This document shows positions 9,442 through 17,686 of a stretch of 64,000 nt of DNA, in pieces; positions within the stretch are counted from its first letter, which is position 1; each line of letters starts with the position of its first letter. Location: the NCBI RefSeq assembly GCF_965227365.1, contig NZ_OZ245754.1:4154001-4218000 (forward strand), read 5' to 3'. This stretch comes from Hwanghaeella sp965227365. Lineage in GTDB: Bacteria > Pseudomonadota > Alphaproteobacteria > UBA8366 > Aestuariispiraceae. A program made the position numbers and the translations under genes. Under the pieces are notes generated by a model, which saw nothing but the letters and a program-made list of their open reading frames with translations, was not told where the DNA came from and ran no database searches.

Positions 9442-10380
9442 ATGGCTCGCAGGGCATTTCTAGGCAGGATCGGTGATGCGGATATCCGCTTACTGAGGGT
9501 ATTCAGCACAGTTGCGGCCTGTGGCGGATTGGCGGCCGCCGAAACCGAATTGAACATCAGCCGTTCAACCATCAGCCGGCATATCAGCAACCTGGAAGAA
9601 CGGCTCGCAGTACGCCTTTGCGAACGCGGCGCCGCCGGATTCGCCCTGACCCAGGAAGGGGAGCGGGTGCTTGAGGCGGCGAGTCGCCTGCTCTCCTCGC
9701 TTAATAGTTTCCAATCGGACATCAACGAAATCCACGCGAAGATGACGGGCCACCTCTCCGTCGCGATGTTCGACAAATCGGTGACCAATCCGGCAGCCCA
9801 TCTGCCGAAGGCCATCGCCATGTTCAACGAAGTCGCGCCCGACGTGACCCTCGGCTTCTACGGAGAGCCGGTCAACACGATTGAGAACGGGATACTGACG
9901 GGCAGATTGGATATGGCAATCGTGCCGGTCCATCAGAAGTTCGGTACATTGACCTATTCGAAACTATACCCAGAACAGATGTATCTGTACTGCGCCGCCG
10001 GACACTCGCTTTTCGACAAACCCGACGACTCGGTGACCAGGAAAGACGTTCAAGCCTGCAATTATGCGGGGATCGGCTTTCAATCCCCAAATATGTTGAA
10101 TAGCCACAAGTTCGAACTTGAGCGCAAGGCGGAAGTGTATGACGAAGAGGCGCTTGCCGCCCTGGTCTTTTCCGGACGATTTATCGGCTTCCTTCCGGAG
10201 CATTTCGCGGAAAGGTTCGAGACCCGCGGCACATTGCGAAAAATCCGACCCGACATCTTCACCTATGTCAGCGACCACTGGGCTATCGTGCGTCGCGCCC
10301 CGAAGCCTTCCCGCTTGGTGATGACCTTTCTCGACTGCCTGCACAAGGCACATGGCCTTTCCGCGAGCGGCCACCGTTAG
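9442..10380 (+). CDS. LysR family transcriptional regulator
   Basis: A 312-residue regulator with an N-terminal winged helix-turn-helix (residues about 10-68, AAAETELNISRSTISRHIS) and a C-terminal effector-binding domain of the periplasmic-binding-protein fold. It is divergent from the MlrC-Dpp operon, the usual place of a LysR activator for its target. No clear Shine-Dalgarno precedes the ATG. The effector is unknown. The repeated 49-bp element suggests it also controls the HisD-like gene. Confidence 0.93.
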   Translation: MARRAFLGRIGDADIRLLRVFSTVAACGGLAAAETELNISRSTISRHISNLEERLAVRLCERGAAGFALTQEGERVLEAASRLLSSLNSFQSDINEIHAKMTGHLSVAMFDKSVTNPAAHLPKAIAMFNEVAPDVTLGFYGEPVNTIENGILTGRLDMAIVPVHQKFGTLTYSKLYPEQMYLYCAAGHSLFDKPDDSVTRKDVQACNYAGIGFQSPNMLNSHKFELERKAEVYDEEALAALVFSGRFIGFLPEHFAERFETRGTLRKIRPDIFTYVSDHWAIVRRAPKPSRLVMTFLDCLHKAHGLSASGHR

Positions 10381-10451
10381 TCGGAACGTAGAACGGCCAT
10401 GAGAAACAACTCACCCTGCCGCTAAGTGTTGCCCCGTCACACGCAGCCAAA

Positions 10452-10874
10452 TCACCTCTCTGCGAAGGTTTTTCTGACCGGGTTCCTAACGGCGACGCGC
10501 ATCAACCGCTGAAATTTCGGACATTCAAGATGACTGGGGGCCGCACAGTCGGCGGCGTGGCGCAGACCATCGCGCATGGCGGTCAATTTCTTGATGCGGG
10601 TATCGAGTTCGTTCGCCTTGGCCTGCAATTGATCTCGGTCGATCGTAAGACTGCCGTTTTCGGCGAACATCGCACCGATTTCGTCGAGGGAAAAACCGGC
10701 ATGGCGGCCGAGTGAAATGAAGGCAATGCGGTCCATGACACCGCTGGGGAACAGCCGCCGCAACCCGTTTCGTCCGATGGACCGGATCAGCCCCTTTTCC
10801 TCGTAATAGCGCAATGTCGAGGCGGGCAGGCCTGATTTCTCGGCCACTTCGCCTATATCCATCGCAGCCATCAT
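10452..10874 (-). CDS. MerR family transcriptional regulator
   Basis: A 140-residue regulator. The frame runs open further upstream, but the MerR helix-turn-helix begins MDIGEVAEKSGLPAS and AAGAGGAAAAG sits just before the ATG at 10874, so that start is chosen. The order is a winged helix (TLRYYEEKGLI), a coiled-coil dimer helix (about 80-115) and a C-terminal loop with two cysteines (CAAPSHLEC), a pattern used by MerR relatives to sense metals or redox. It is divergent from a thiopurine S-methyltransferase gene whose promoter has a MerR-type spacer. The signal is not identifiable. Confidence 0.9.
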   Translation of the reverse strand: MMAAMDIGEVAEKSGLPASTLRYYEEKGLIRSIGRNGLRRLFPSGVMDRIAFISLGRHAGFSLDEIGAMFAENGSLTIDRDQLQAKANELDTRIKKLTAMRDGLRHAADCAAPSHLECPKFQRLMRVAVRNPVRKTFAER

Positions 10875-10883
10875 CTTTTCCTC

Positions 10884-10914
10884 TTGACCTAAAGCCGACT
10901 TGAACTTGTAGCCT
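10884..10914 (+). promoter_or_regulatory. MerR-type promoter with 19-bp spacer
   Basis: TTGACC at 10884-10889 and TAGCCT at 10909-10914 are 19 bp apart, the overlong spacing that MerR proteins correct by bending DNA. The spacer holds a weak dyad (AAGCCGACTT). It points toward the methyltransferase start at 10956 and sits right at the ribosome-binding site of the MerR gene, as expected for a divergent MerR switch. Confidence 0.65.
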
Positions 10915-10955
10915 GGATCCCGCATCAGGATCAAACCACGATAAGGGAGCGCCCC

Positions 10956-11594
10956 ATGGAGCCGGACTTCTGGCATGAACGCTGGTCGAACAACCAAATC
11001 GGATTCCACGAAGGGGAGACCAACGCGCTGCTGAAGGCGCATTTCCAGGCGCTCGATCTGGCGGAGGGCAGCCGGATTTTCCTGCCGCTTTGCGGCAAGA
11101 CGCGGGATATCGCCTGGCTTTTGGGCCGGGGGCATCGCGTCGTCGGCGTGGAACTGAGCGCGGACGCGATCCGGCAATTGTTCGAGGAACTGGGCCTATC
11201 GCCCGTTGTCACGGAAACGGGCCGGATGAGCCGGTACACCGCCAACGGCATCGATATCTTCGTCGGTGACTTCTTCGACCTGACGGAAGATCAGCTCGGG
11301 CCTGTGGACGCGGTCTATGACCGGGCGGCGCTGGTGGCCCTGCCGGGCGAAATGCGCGCCCGTTACGCGGCACACCTGACAGCCATCTCAAAGGCGGCAC
11401 CGCAATTCCTGATCACCTTCGCCTATGACCAGAGCCAAATGGAAGGACCTCCTTTTTCCGTTCCCGACGCAGAGGTGCGCCGCCTGTATGAGGATCGGTA
11501 CGAGATAACCGATTTGGTTAGCAAGGAACTCTCGAACGGCTTGAAAGGTCAAGTCGCCGCGACCGAAGATCTCTGGCTGCTCACGCCGCGATAG
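10956..11594 (+). CDS. tpm: thiopurine S-methyltransferase (TPMT family)
   Basis: A 212-residue SAM-dependent methyltransferase, the usual length for bacterial Tpm. It shows the family N-terminus DFWHERWSNNQIGFHE, the SAM-binding LPLCGKTRDIAWLLG and GVELS, and YDRAALVALP later. Bacterial Tpm methylates thiol compounds and, in some species, selenium or tellurium oxyanions, which gives volatile products. It is preceded by AAGGGAG. The MerR partner suggests inducible detoxification, which is inference. Confidence 0.88.
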   Translation: MEPDFWHERWSNNQIGFHEGETNALLKAHFQALDLAEGSRIFLPLCGKTRDIAWLLGRGHRVVGVELSADAIRQLFEELGLSPVVTETGRMSRYTANGIDIFVGDFFDLTEDQLGPVDAVYDRAALVALPGEMRARYAAHLTAISKAAPQFLITFAYDQSQMEGPPFSVPDAEVRRLYEDRYEITDLVSKELSNGLKGQVAATEDLWLLTPR

Positions 11595-11665
11595 GGCGGT
11601 CAGCCATAGCGGCCGGTGATGTAATCCCGGCAAATATCTGTGTTCGGCACCGGCGTAACTCGCGG

Positions 11666-13681
11666 TCAAACCAGGCTGTGCTCTTTCGACGCCACCGCTT
11701 CCCGGATCGTGTTCAAGGTCACGTCGATCCGGATCGGCTTTGTGAGGTAGGCGGCAAAGCCGGCTTCGAGACCGCGCTGGACCTCGGACGGCAGGGCCGA
11801 TGCAGTGACGGCGATGACGGGGACATGTCGGCCCTTTCCACGCGACCGCAGGGCCTGCAGTGCCTTAAAACCGTCCATGCCCGGCAGGTTAATGTCCATG
11901 AGGATGACGTCGGGGTCGACCTGCGCCGCGAGTTCCAACCCCTCTTCCGCATTCGGTGCGGAAATCATGGTGAACTCATCTTCCTTGTCGAGGATAAGTT
12001 CCATCAGACGGATATTGTCGAGATTGTCTTCGACGTAAAGCAGCATGCTTTTCTTGCCATTCTCGCTCACCGCGATTGAGTCGGTGCCATCCCTTCCGTC
12101 CAGTATGGCGGCCGGCGTCTCTTCGTGCGAGCGAAGATCCAAAGGCATATCGACCCAGAAGGTGGACCCTTTTCCGGCCACGCTTTCGAAACCTATCCGC
12201 CCACGCATCAATGTTACCAGTTTTTTGGTAATGGTCAGACCGATTCCGGTTCCTTCGATGGATGAGGATTCATGGCCCAAACGCTGAAATGGTTCGAACA
12301 ACAGGTGCTGTTGGTCGGCGGCAATGCCCTTGCCCGTATCGGCCACGGTCAGGCGCAGGTATCGGCCTTCCACGACATCGCAATCCAGGAAGACCTTTCC
12401 GCCGGCAGTGTTGTACTTGATGCCATTGGTCATCAGGTTGAGGAGGACCTGCTTGAACCGGGTGCGATCGGCCCGGATGACCGTATCAGCGGCGACATCC
12501 TTCTGCAGTTCGATGGTAACGTCATGCTTCATCGCCATGGCCGACGCGATGGCGAAGCAGTCACGCATCTCGTCCATCGGCTTGAAGGATTCGACATAGA
12601 CGCTGAGGTTGCCGTCCTCGATCTTGTTGAAATCAAGCACCTGGTTGATGAGGTTCAGCAGATGCTCACCGCTGTTGTTGATATAATGGATGGCCTGGCG
12701 CTGCTCGTCATCCATGCCGGTTTGGTCAGAGTAGTCGAGCAGCTGACCGAAGCCCAGAATGGCGTTCAACGGCGTCCTCAACTCATGGCTCATCGATGAC
12801 AGGAACTCCGATTTTACACGGCTCGCCCGTTCGGCGGTTTCTTTCGCGCCTTGCAGTTCCTGCGTCCGTTCCGCGACCAGGGCCTCCAGTTTGTCGCGGT
12901 GCATCGCGATTTCCGCTGTCTTCTCATCGACCAGGGCCTGCAACCTGTCACGCGAGATCGCTCCATCGTTCAGCCGTTCCGCCATGATATTGATCGACTT
13001 GGCCAGATCGCCGATTTCGTCCTTGCGGTCGATTTGCAGCTTGAAATCCCAATCACCGCTGCCGATCCGGTCCGCCGCCTCCCGCAAGGTCTCGATCGGG
13101 GCCGCCACCCTTTGCCCGAAAAGAATGGCCGCGAATATCCCGGAGACGAGCGCCAGACCGAGGACCACCGACTGCTTGCGGATAGTGGACCAGATATTGT
13201 TGTTGAACTCCTCCATCGGTACCGCGGCGATGACATAGCCGAGCACCTCTTCATTGCTCAGAACGACAGGCGTTCCGGCCCATAGATTCGTTTCATCCGC
13301 TTCCGTCCTGACCGCGCCGCCGGCAAGCAGCCTGTCGATAAAACCGATTTGCGGGCGCCTGTTGCGCAACGCGGGGCGGGGCGACCCATCGGTCAGCAAC
13401 CGCCCCTCCGAATCCAGAATCCAGACCAGGTCGACCCGCCGACCTTCGATGATGCCGGTGGCGATCGATCTTAATTCCCGAATATTGTAGTTATAGAGAT
13501 GGTTTTCGGCATGAAAGGCGGTCTTGCGAACCGCTTCCACCATTTCGGCCGTCCTTATCTCCTGAAAGGTCACGCGCTGTTCATAGGCGACGACGCCGAA
13601 CAGGCCTGCCCCGATGAAGACGACGATCGCCGACGCGATCAGCGCAACCTTGAAACCCATACCGTAACGGGGGGCGCTCAT
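11666..13681 (-). CDS. hybrid sensor histidine kinase/response regulator
   Basis: A 671-residue membrane kinase. Spans at about 10-31 and 170-190 enclose a periplasmic sensor region; HAMP covers about 190-240 and a coiled coil about 240-290. The HisKA box SHELRTPLN puts the phosphorylated His near 299. The ATPase domain shows NLMTNGIKYN, DTGKGI and GTGIGL. A C-terminal receiver has its phospho-Asp in LMDINLPG (about 596) and the Lys of TKPI (about 648). No phosphotransfer domain is present, so output needs a partner elsewhere. Its start overlaps the PhnD-like gene by four bases. Confidence 0.95.
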   Translation of the reverse strand: MSAPRYGMGFKVALIASAIVVFIGAGLFGVVAYEQRVTFQEIRTAEMVEAVRKTAFHAENHLYNYNIRELRSIATGIIEGRRVDLVWILDSEGRLLTDGSPRPALRNRRPQIGFIDRLLAGGAVRTEADETNLWAGTPVVLSNEEVLGYVIAAVPMEEFNNNIWSTIRKQSVVLGLALVSGIFAAILFGQRVAAPIETLREAADRIGSGDWDFKLQIDRKDEIGDLAKSINIMAERLNDGAISRDRLQALVDEKTAEIAMHRDKLEALVAERTQELQGAKETAERASRVKSEFLSSMSHELRTPLNAILGFGQLLDYSDQTGMDDEQRQAIHYINNSGEHLLNLINQVLDFNKIEDGNLSVYVESFKPMDEMRDCFAIASAMAMKHDVTIELQKDVAADTVIRADRTRFKQVLLNLMTNGIKYNTAGGKVFLDCDVVEGRYLRLTVADTGKGIAADQQHLLFEPFQRLGHESSSIEGTGIGLTITKKLVTLMRGRIGFESVAGKGSTFWVDMPLDLRSHEETPAAILDGRDGTDSIAVSENGKKSMLLYVEDNLDNIRLMELILDKEDEFTMISAPNAEEGLELAAQVDPDVILMDINLPGMDGFKALQALRSRGKGRHVPVIAVTASALPSEVQRGLEAGFAAYLTKPIRIDVTLNTIREAVASKEHSLV

Positions 13682-14619
13682 TCGACTTCCCGTTTCGTCA
13701 GCTTGTCCAGACCAGGCGCCAGCGTCTCGACGTTCTGAAGCAGATCGGAGGGAATTTCGTCGAACATGATCGTTTGCTCGAATCCGTCCAGCATATGCGC
13801 ACCCAGCTGACTGTCATGCGCGTCCAACAGTACCGCCCGTATGCGGGAAACCAGAGAATCCTTCAAATGATCGCCATATACAACCACATGGTATGGCACG
13901 GCAGGCGACGTGTGGAGAATTCGCAGGGGAACAAGGGCGGAAACGGCAAGCGATCGGAAATCGTTCTCGGCCATTGCCGCCGCGGCGACCTGATCCCGCT
14001 CCACCCAGGTCATCTGCGTCTCGCTGTCATAGCCCATGACATATCCCACAGACCCGGCAGGCGGTGTTTGCGCCGTTCCGTCCAACGCAACCAGCGTCAA
14101 ACCCGCATTCGTCAGCGCCAGGGCGGGAAGCACATAGCCGGCGGTCGAGAAAGGTTCCTCGAAGGCGATGGTTTCGCCCGTCAAGTCCGTCAAGGACGCG
14201 AAAGCGCTGTCCCGGCGCACGACAACGACGCTGCGATAGGCCTCCCGGCCGTGCTTCCAGCGGCGCAGCAGAAACTTCGAACCGGCAAGCTCGTTGACCA
14301 TCAAGGCCGTGACCGAGCTGTCGATGAAGATATCCACCTCGCGCTTACGGATCATTCCCGCCATACCACCGATTGAATTGGCGACGGCAACCTTGGCCCC
14401 TGTTATGCCGTGGGACGTCAGCTTCCCGGCAAGGTAATCCGCGAACGGTTGGAAAACGCGGGTTTCGCCCACCGGGTCGAGGCTGATCGATCCGATGACG
14501 AGGACTCGGGCAGCCGCGCCGCCGCTGCCACCTATGCAGACCGCGATAATCATGACAATCGCGGCAAGGCAATCGGTCAGGCGAATCGTGCCCGGAAAAC
14601 GAGATACCAAGTACGCCAT
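13678..14619 (-). CDS. PhnD-like periplasmic binding protein linked to a sensor kinase
   Basis: About 313 residues of the phosphate/phosphite/phosphonate-binding (PhnD, Lipid/SBP type 2) class. An N-terminal hydrophobic stretch (LAAIVMIIAVCIGG) acts as a signal or anchor. Family traits include GETRVFQPFADYLAG near the N-terminus and LTDLTGETIAFEEPFSTAGYVLP in the middle. AAGGGTGG before the ATG at 14619 decides the start; an ATG at 14634 is an alternative. No permease or ATPase lies nearby, and the gene overlaps the hybrid kinase, so it probably presents a ligand to the kinase sensor domain rather than feeding a transporter. Confidence 0.8.
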   Translation of the reverse strand: MAYLVSRFPGTIRLTDCLAAIVMIIAVCIGGSGGAAARVLVIGSISLDPVGETRVFQPFADYLAGKLTSHGITGAKVAVANSIGGMAGMIRKREVDIFIDSSVTALMVNELAGSKFLLRRWKHGREAYRSVVVVRRDSAFASLTDLTGETIAFEEPFSTAGYVLPALALTNAGLTLVALDGTAQTPPAGSVGYVMGYDSETQMTWVERDQVAAAAMAENDFRSLAVSALVPLRILHTSPAVPYHVVVYGDHLKDSLVSRIRAVLLDAHDSQLGAHMLDGFEQTIMFDEIPSDLLQNVETLAPGLDKLTKREVE

Positions 14620-14703
14620 TCGGCCACCCTTCATCCCCCCCGGCACAGCCAAACCCCCATGCAATCACGCCGCGTCATGATAACATAAAGCGGCAATAAG
14701 CAT

Positions 14704-14724
14704 CAGACGGCAAGTTTCCGTCTG
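14704..14724 (-). terminator. 7-bp hairpin after the acyl-CoA dehydrogenase operon
   Basis: CAGACGG at 14704-14710 pairs with CCGTCTG at 14718-14724 around a 7-base loop, about 40 bp beyond the stop of the acyl-CoA dehydrogenase gene. There is no proper T-run, so termination is uncertain. Confidence 0.4.
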
Positions 14725-14764
14725 GGAATGGGAGCGTTGAACACACAGGCCGGTCCAAGGCGCG

Positions 14765-15943
14765 CTAACGCGACGGCGATTTCCGCACCGCATGCTGGAC
14801 CGCCACGCGCCCCGCCTTTTCGCGGGCAATGACCAGTTTCATGATCTGCGCGGTGCCGTCGCCGATCTGCAATCCGAGTACGTCGCGCATACGCTGTTGA
14901 TGCGGCAGATCCCCGCTATAACCATAGTGACCATGAGTCAGCAGGCATTGCTGAATGACCTCATGCGCGACCTTCGGTCCGTACCATTTGCACATGGACG
15001 CTTCCGCCGTGTGCGGCTGCCCCCGGTCGCGCAAGTCCAGCGCGTAGTAACAGAGCTGACGCGCCATGGTGAGATAGGTTTCCGATTCCGCCAACGGAAA
15101 ACTGACTCCCTGATATTGCGCCAGCGGTGCGCCGAAGGCTTCCCTCTCCTGGATATAGGCCCAGGTCTCATCAAGCGACGCCTGCGCCGCAGCAATGCAT
15201 TGCAAGCCGATAAGGGCACGACTGTAATCGAAACCCTGCATGACCTGGACGAAGCCCATATTCTCGTCGCCGATCATATGGTCGTCCGGCACGAAGACAT
15301 CGTCGAAGAACACCGATCCCCGCCCAACGAGCTTTGAGCCGATATCGCTGAACCGCGTTGTTGTGACACCGTCATCCTGCATGCCGACCATGAAGGCGGA
15401 AACCGCGCGTCCACCGTCCTCTAACGGGCCGGTCCGCGCGAAAACCACCGCGGCATCCGCCCCACCGGCGAAACTCATCGATGTCTTTTCACCGTTGAGC
15501 AGATATCCGCCCTGCACCTTGCCGGCCCGCAATTGCAGGTTTGCCGCGTCGCTGCCGCCGCGCGGTTCCGTCAGGCCAAGCCCGACAATCGCTTCGCCCT
15601 TCACGATGCGCGGCACCCATTCCCTGGCCAGATCCGCGTTGGCGTTGCGGACAATGATCTGCCCCAGAAGGGAACCCAGAAGCGGCACATAGCAGACATT
15701 CATATCACCGTAAGCGATGGCCTCGGCGATGATACCGGTCGTCACGCCGCCAAGACCCAAGCCACCGAGTTCCTCAGGCAGGTCTGGCCCGATCAGGCCG
15801 AGCGCCCCCATTTCCCGCACCAAATCCCGATCGAGCCCGTCATCCCGGTCGCGTTCCATATATAAAGGCGCCAGTTTCTCACGGGAAAACCGCTCAGCGG
15901 TTTCCTGAAAGGCCTGTTGTTCCTCCGTTAGGGAAAAATCCAT
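14765..15943 (-). CDS. acyl-CoA dehydrogenase family protein
   Basis: A 392-residue FAD enzyme that would introduce a double bond into an acyl-CoA. The N-terminal helical domain begins MDFSLTEEQQAFQ, the middle domain shows GLTEPRGGSDAANL and the C-terminal domain carries the FAD-binding QMRD-type region near HQQRMRDVLG. Where medium-chain enzymes have the catalytic Glu of YEGT, this protein reads IGDGTAQI, with Asp in that place. It is the last gene after crotonase and SDR genes. Cyclohexanecarboxyl-CoA dehydrogenase (AliB-like) is one possibility, not proven. Confidence 0.9.
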   Translation of the reverse strand: MDFSLTEEQQAFQETAERFSREKLAPLYMERDRDDGLDRDLVREMGALGLIGPDLPEELGGLGLGGVTTGIIAEAIAYGDMNVCYVPLLGSLLGQIIVRNANADLAREWVPRIVKGEAIVGLGLTEPRGGSDAANLQLRAGKVQGGYLLNGEKTSMSFAGGADAAVVFARTGPLEDGGRAVSAFMVGMQDDGVTTTRFSDIGSKLVGRGSVFFDDVFVPDDHMIGDENMGFVQVMQGFDYSRALIGLQCIAAAQASLDETWAYIQEREAFGAPLAQYQGVSFPLAESETYLTMARQLCYYALDLRDRGQPHTAEASMCKWYGPKVAHEVIQQCLLTHGHYGYSGDLPHQQRMRDVLGLQIGDGTAQIMKLVIAREKAGRVAVQHAVRKSPSR

Positions 15944-15970
15944 CGGTCCATTCCTTAAAAGGCAGCGGCA

Positions 15971-16732
15971 TTAGCCGTGCATGGTCAATCCGCCGGACAC
16001 ACTGATGACTTGCCCTGTGATGAAACCCGCATCGTCACTGGCCAGGAAAGCGACGATACCCGGATAGTCGGTCGGCTGCCCAAGCCGCCGCATCGGGATG
16101 GCCCGTTTCAAGCCCTCCGCGACTTTCGCGCCGGACTCGCCTTGAGAGAATTCTTCGAACAGTGGCGTATCCGTCGGCCCGGGACAGACCGCGTTCAATT
16201 GGATATTCGCCCGCGCCAATTCACGTGCCACGGTCTTGGTGAAGGAAACGATACCCCCTTTGCAGGCCGCGTAGACCGCTTCGCCCGACGATCCGACACG
16301 CGCCGCGTCGGACGCAATATTGACCACCCGCCCGGCCTGCCGTTCGACCATATAGGGTAGGACCGCGTGGTGCATGTGCAGCGGACCGTAGAGATTCAGA
16401 TCGACGATTTTCTTCCAAAAATCCGTGTCGGTTTCGAGGAAGGCGATGGGTTTGTCCCAACCCGCATTGTTGACCAGGATATCGATCGGTCCACCTGCCG
16501 CGAAAGCGGCAACCGCCGCATCGACCGAAGCCCGATCTGTAATATCGACCTTATGAGCGGAAGCCTTGCCGCCCGCTTTCTCGATGAGGCCCGCTGTTTC
16601 GCGCGCGCCTGCTTCGTTCAGATCGAAAATGCCGACCTCGCTGCCTTCCTCACCGAACCGCTTGCTGATCTCACGTCCGATGCCGCTGGCACCGCCGGTG
16701 ACGATCACGCGTTTTCGACCCAAACCACGCAT
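15971..16732 (-). CDS. SDR family NAD(P)-dependent oxidoreductase
   Basis: A 253-residue classical short-chain dehydrogenase. The nucleotide motif is TGGASGIG, followed by NNAGW; the catalytic Ser lies in NIASD and the Tyr-Lys pair in YAACK. FDLNE after the second strand carries an acidic residue that favours NAD over NADP. It probably oxidises a 3-hydroxyacyl-CoA, or 2-hydroxycyclohexanecarboxyl-CoA as BadH does, between the crotonase and acyl-CoA dehydrogenase steps. The 53-bp gap upstream contains TATAAT on the minus strand, a possible internal promoter. Confidence 0.92.
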   Translation of the reverse strand: MRGLGRKRVIVTGGASGIGREISKRFGEEGSEVGIFDLNEAGARETAGLIEKAGGKASAHKVDITDRASVDAAVAAFAAGGPIDILVNNAGWDKPIAFLETDTDFWKKIVDLNLYGPLHMHHAVLPYMVERQAGRVVNIASDAARVGSSGEAVYAACKGGIVSFTKTVARELARANIQLNAVCPGPTDTPLFEEFSQGESGAKVAEGLKRAIPMRRLGQPTDYPGIVAFLASDDAGFITGQVISVSGGLTMHG

Positions 16733-16785
16733 CGCTGTTTCCCCTGATCATATTTTATTTTTTTATTATACCCTGGTGCGCCGTT

Positions 16786-17595
16786 CTAGACGGGGCAGTC
16801 CTTCCGGAAGACCGGCTTGCGTTTTTCGCGATGTGAGGCGACGCCTTCCTTTACTTCATCGCCCGCGAAACCCAACATCTCCAGCGCGGTCGACGTATCG
16901 AAAATCGGCCCGGCCATACGCAGCCAATTGTTCAACGCATATTTGGTCCAGCGGATCGCGCTCTGCGCGCCATTCGCCAAATCGGTCGCGACCCCTAGCG
17001 CGGTGTCCATCAGTTCCGCATCCTCGACGCAGAGGGAGACGAGGCCGATCCGTTCCGCCTCCTCGCCGCTGACGGGCTTGCAGGTCATGAGGTAATATTT
17101 CGCCTTCGCCATGCCGCAGAGCAGCGGCCAGATAATCGCCGCCACATCGCCCGCGGCAACGCCGAGCCTGGTATGCCCGTCGACGATCTTGGCGGATTTC
17201 GCGGCAATTGAAACATCGGCCAGGATACCGACGACAAGGCCGGCGCCGACCGCGGGTCCATTGATCGCGGATACGATCGGCTTGTTGCAGTTGACGATAT
17301 TGTAGACGAGATCCTTGGCCTCTTTCCAAACGCGCATGCGTTCTTCCTGACTTTCGATCATATCCTCGATCAGATCGAAATCACCGCCGGCGGAGAAGGC
17401 CTTTCCGGCACCGGTCACCAGGACGACGTTGATATCCGGGTCGGCATCGATCGTGCGCCAGATCTCCACCAATTGGCTGTGTGTCTCGCTGTCCACGGAG
17501 TTATAGGTTTCCGGCCGATCGAAGGTAATCCGCAGAACCCTCTCGGCGGGATAGTCGATTCGAAGTTTCGTATAGGCGGCATAGCGGTCGCTCAT
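16786..17595 (-). CDS. crotonase-fold protein (enoyl-CoA hydratase/isomerase family) without the catalytic glutamates
   Basis: A 269-residue crotonase superfamily member with the oxyanion-hole segment GKAFSAGGDFDLIE and GPAVGAGLVVGILAD. Where hydratases carry one Glu in GGGCELA and another in GQPEI, this protein has GAGLVVG and DGHTRLG, so both acids are missing. Simple hydration is therefore unlikely; CoA-ester hydrolysis, ring cleavage or decarboxylation is more plausible. It is first of three co-directional acyl-CoA genes. The C-terminal REKRKPVFRK is shared by many members. Confidence 0.88.
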   Translation of the reverse strand: MSDRYAAYTKLRIDYPAERVLRITFDRPETYNSVDSETHSQLVEIWRTIDADPDINVVLVTGAGKAFSAGGDFDLIEDMIESQEERMRVWKEAKDLVYNIVNCNKPIVSAINGPAVGAGLVVGILADVSIAAKSAKIVDGHTRLGVAAGDVAAIIWPLLCGMAKAKYYLMTCKPVSGEEAERIGLVSLCVEDAELMDTALGVATDLANGAQSAIRWTKYALNNWLRMAGPIFDTSTALEMLGFAGDEVKEGVASHREKRKPVFRKDCPV

Positions 17596-17686
17596 CGTTT
17601 CCTGCCCTGTCTTGTTTGTGTCTTTGGACTAGAGACTAGTCGATCCTTTGACGGCAAACGACCTTAAATTTACATTTACGTAAACG

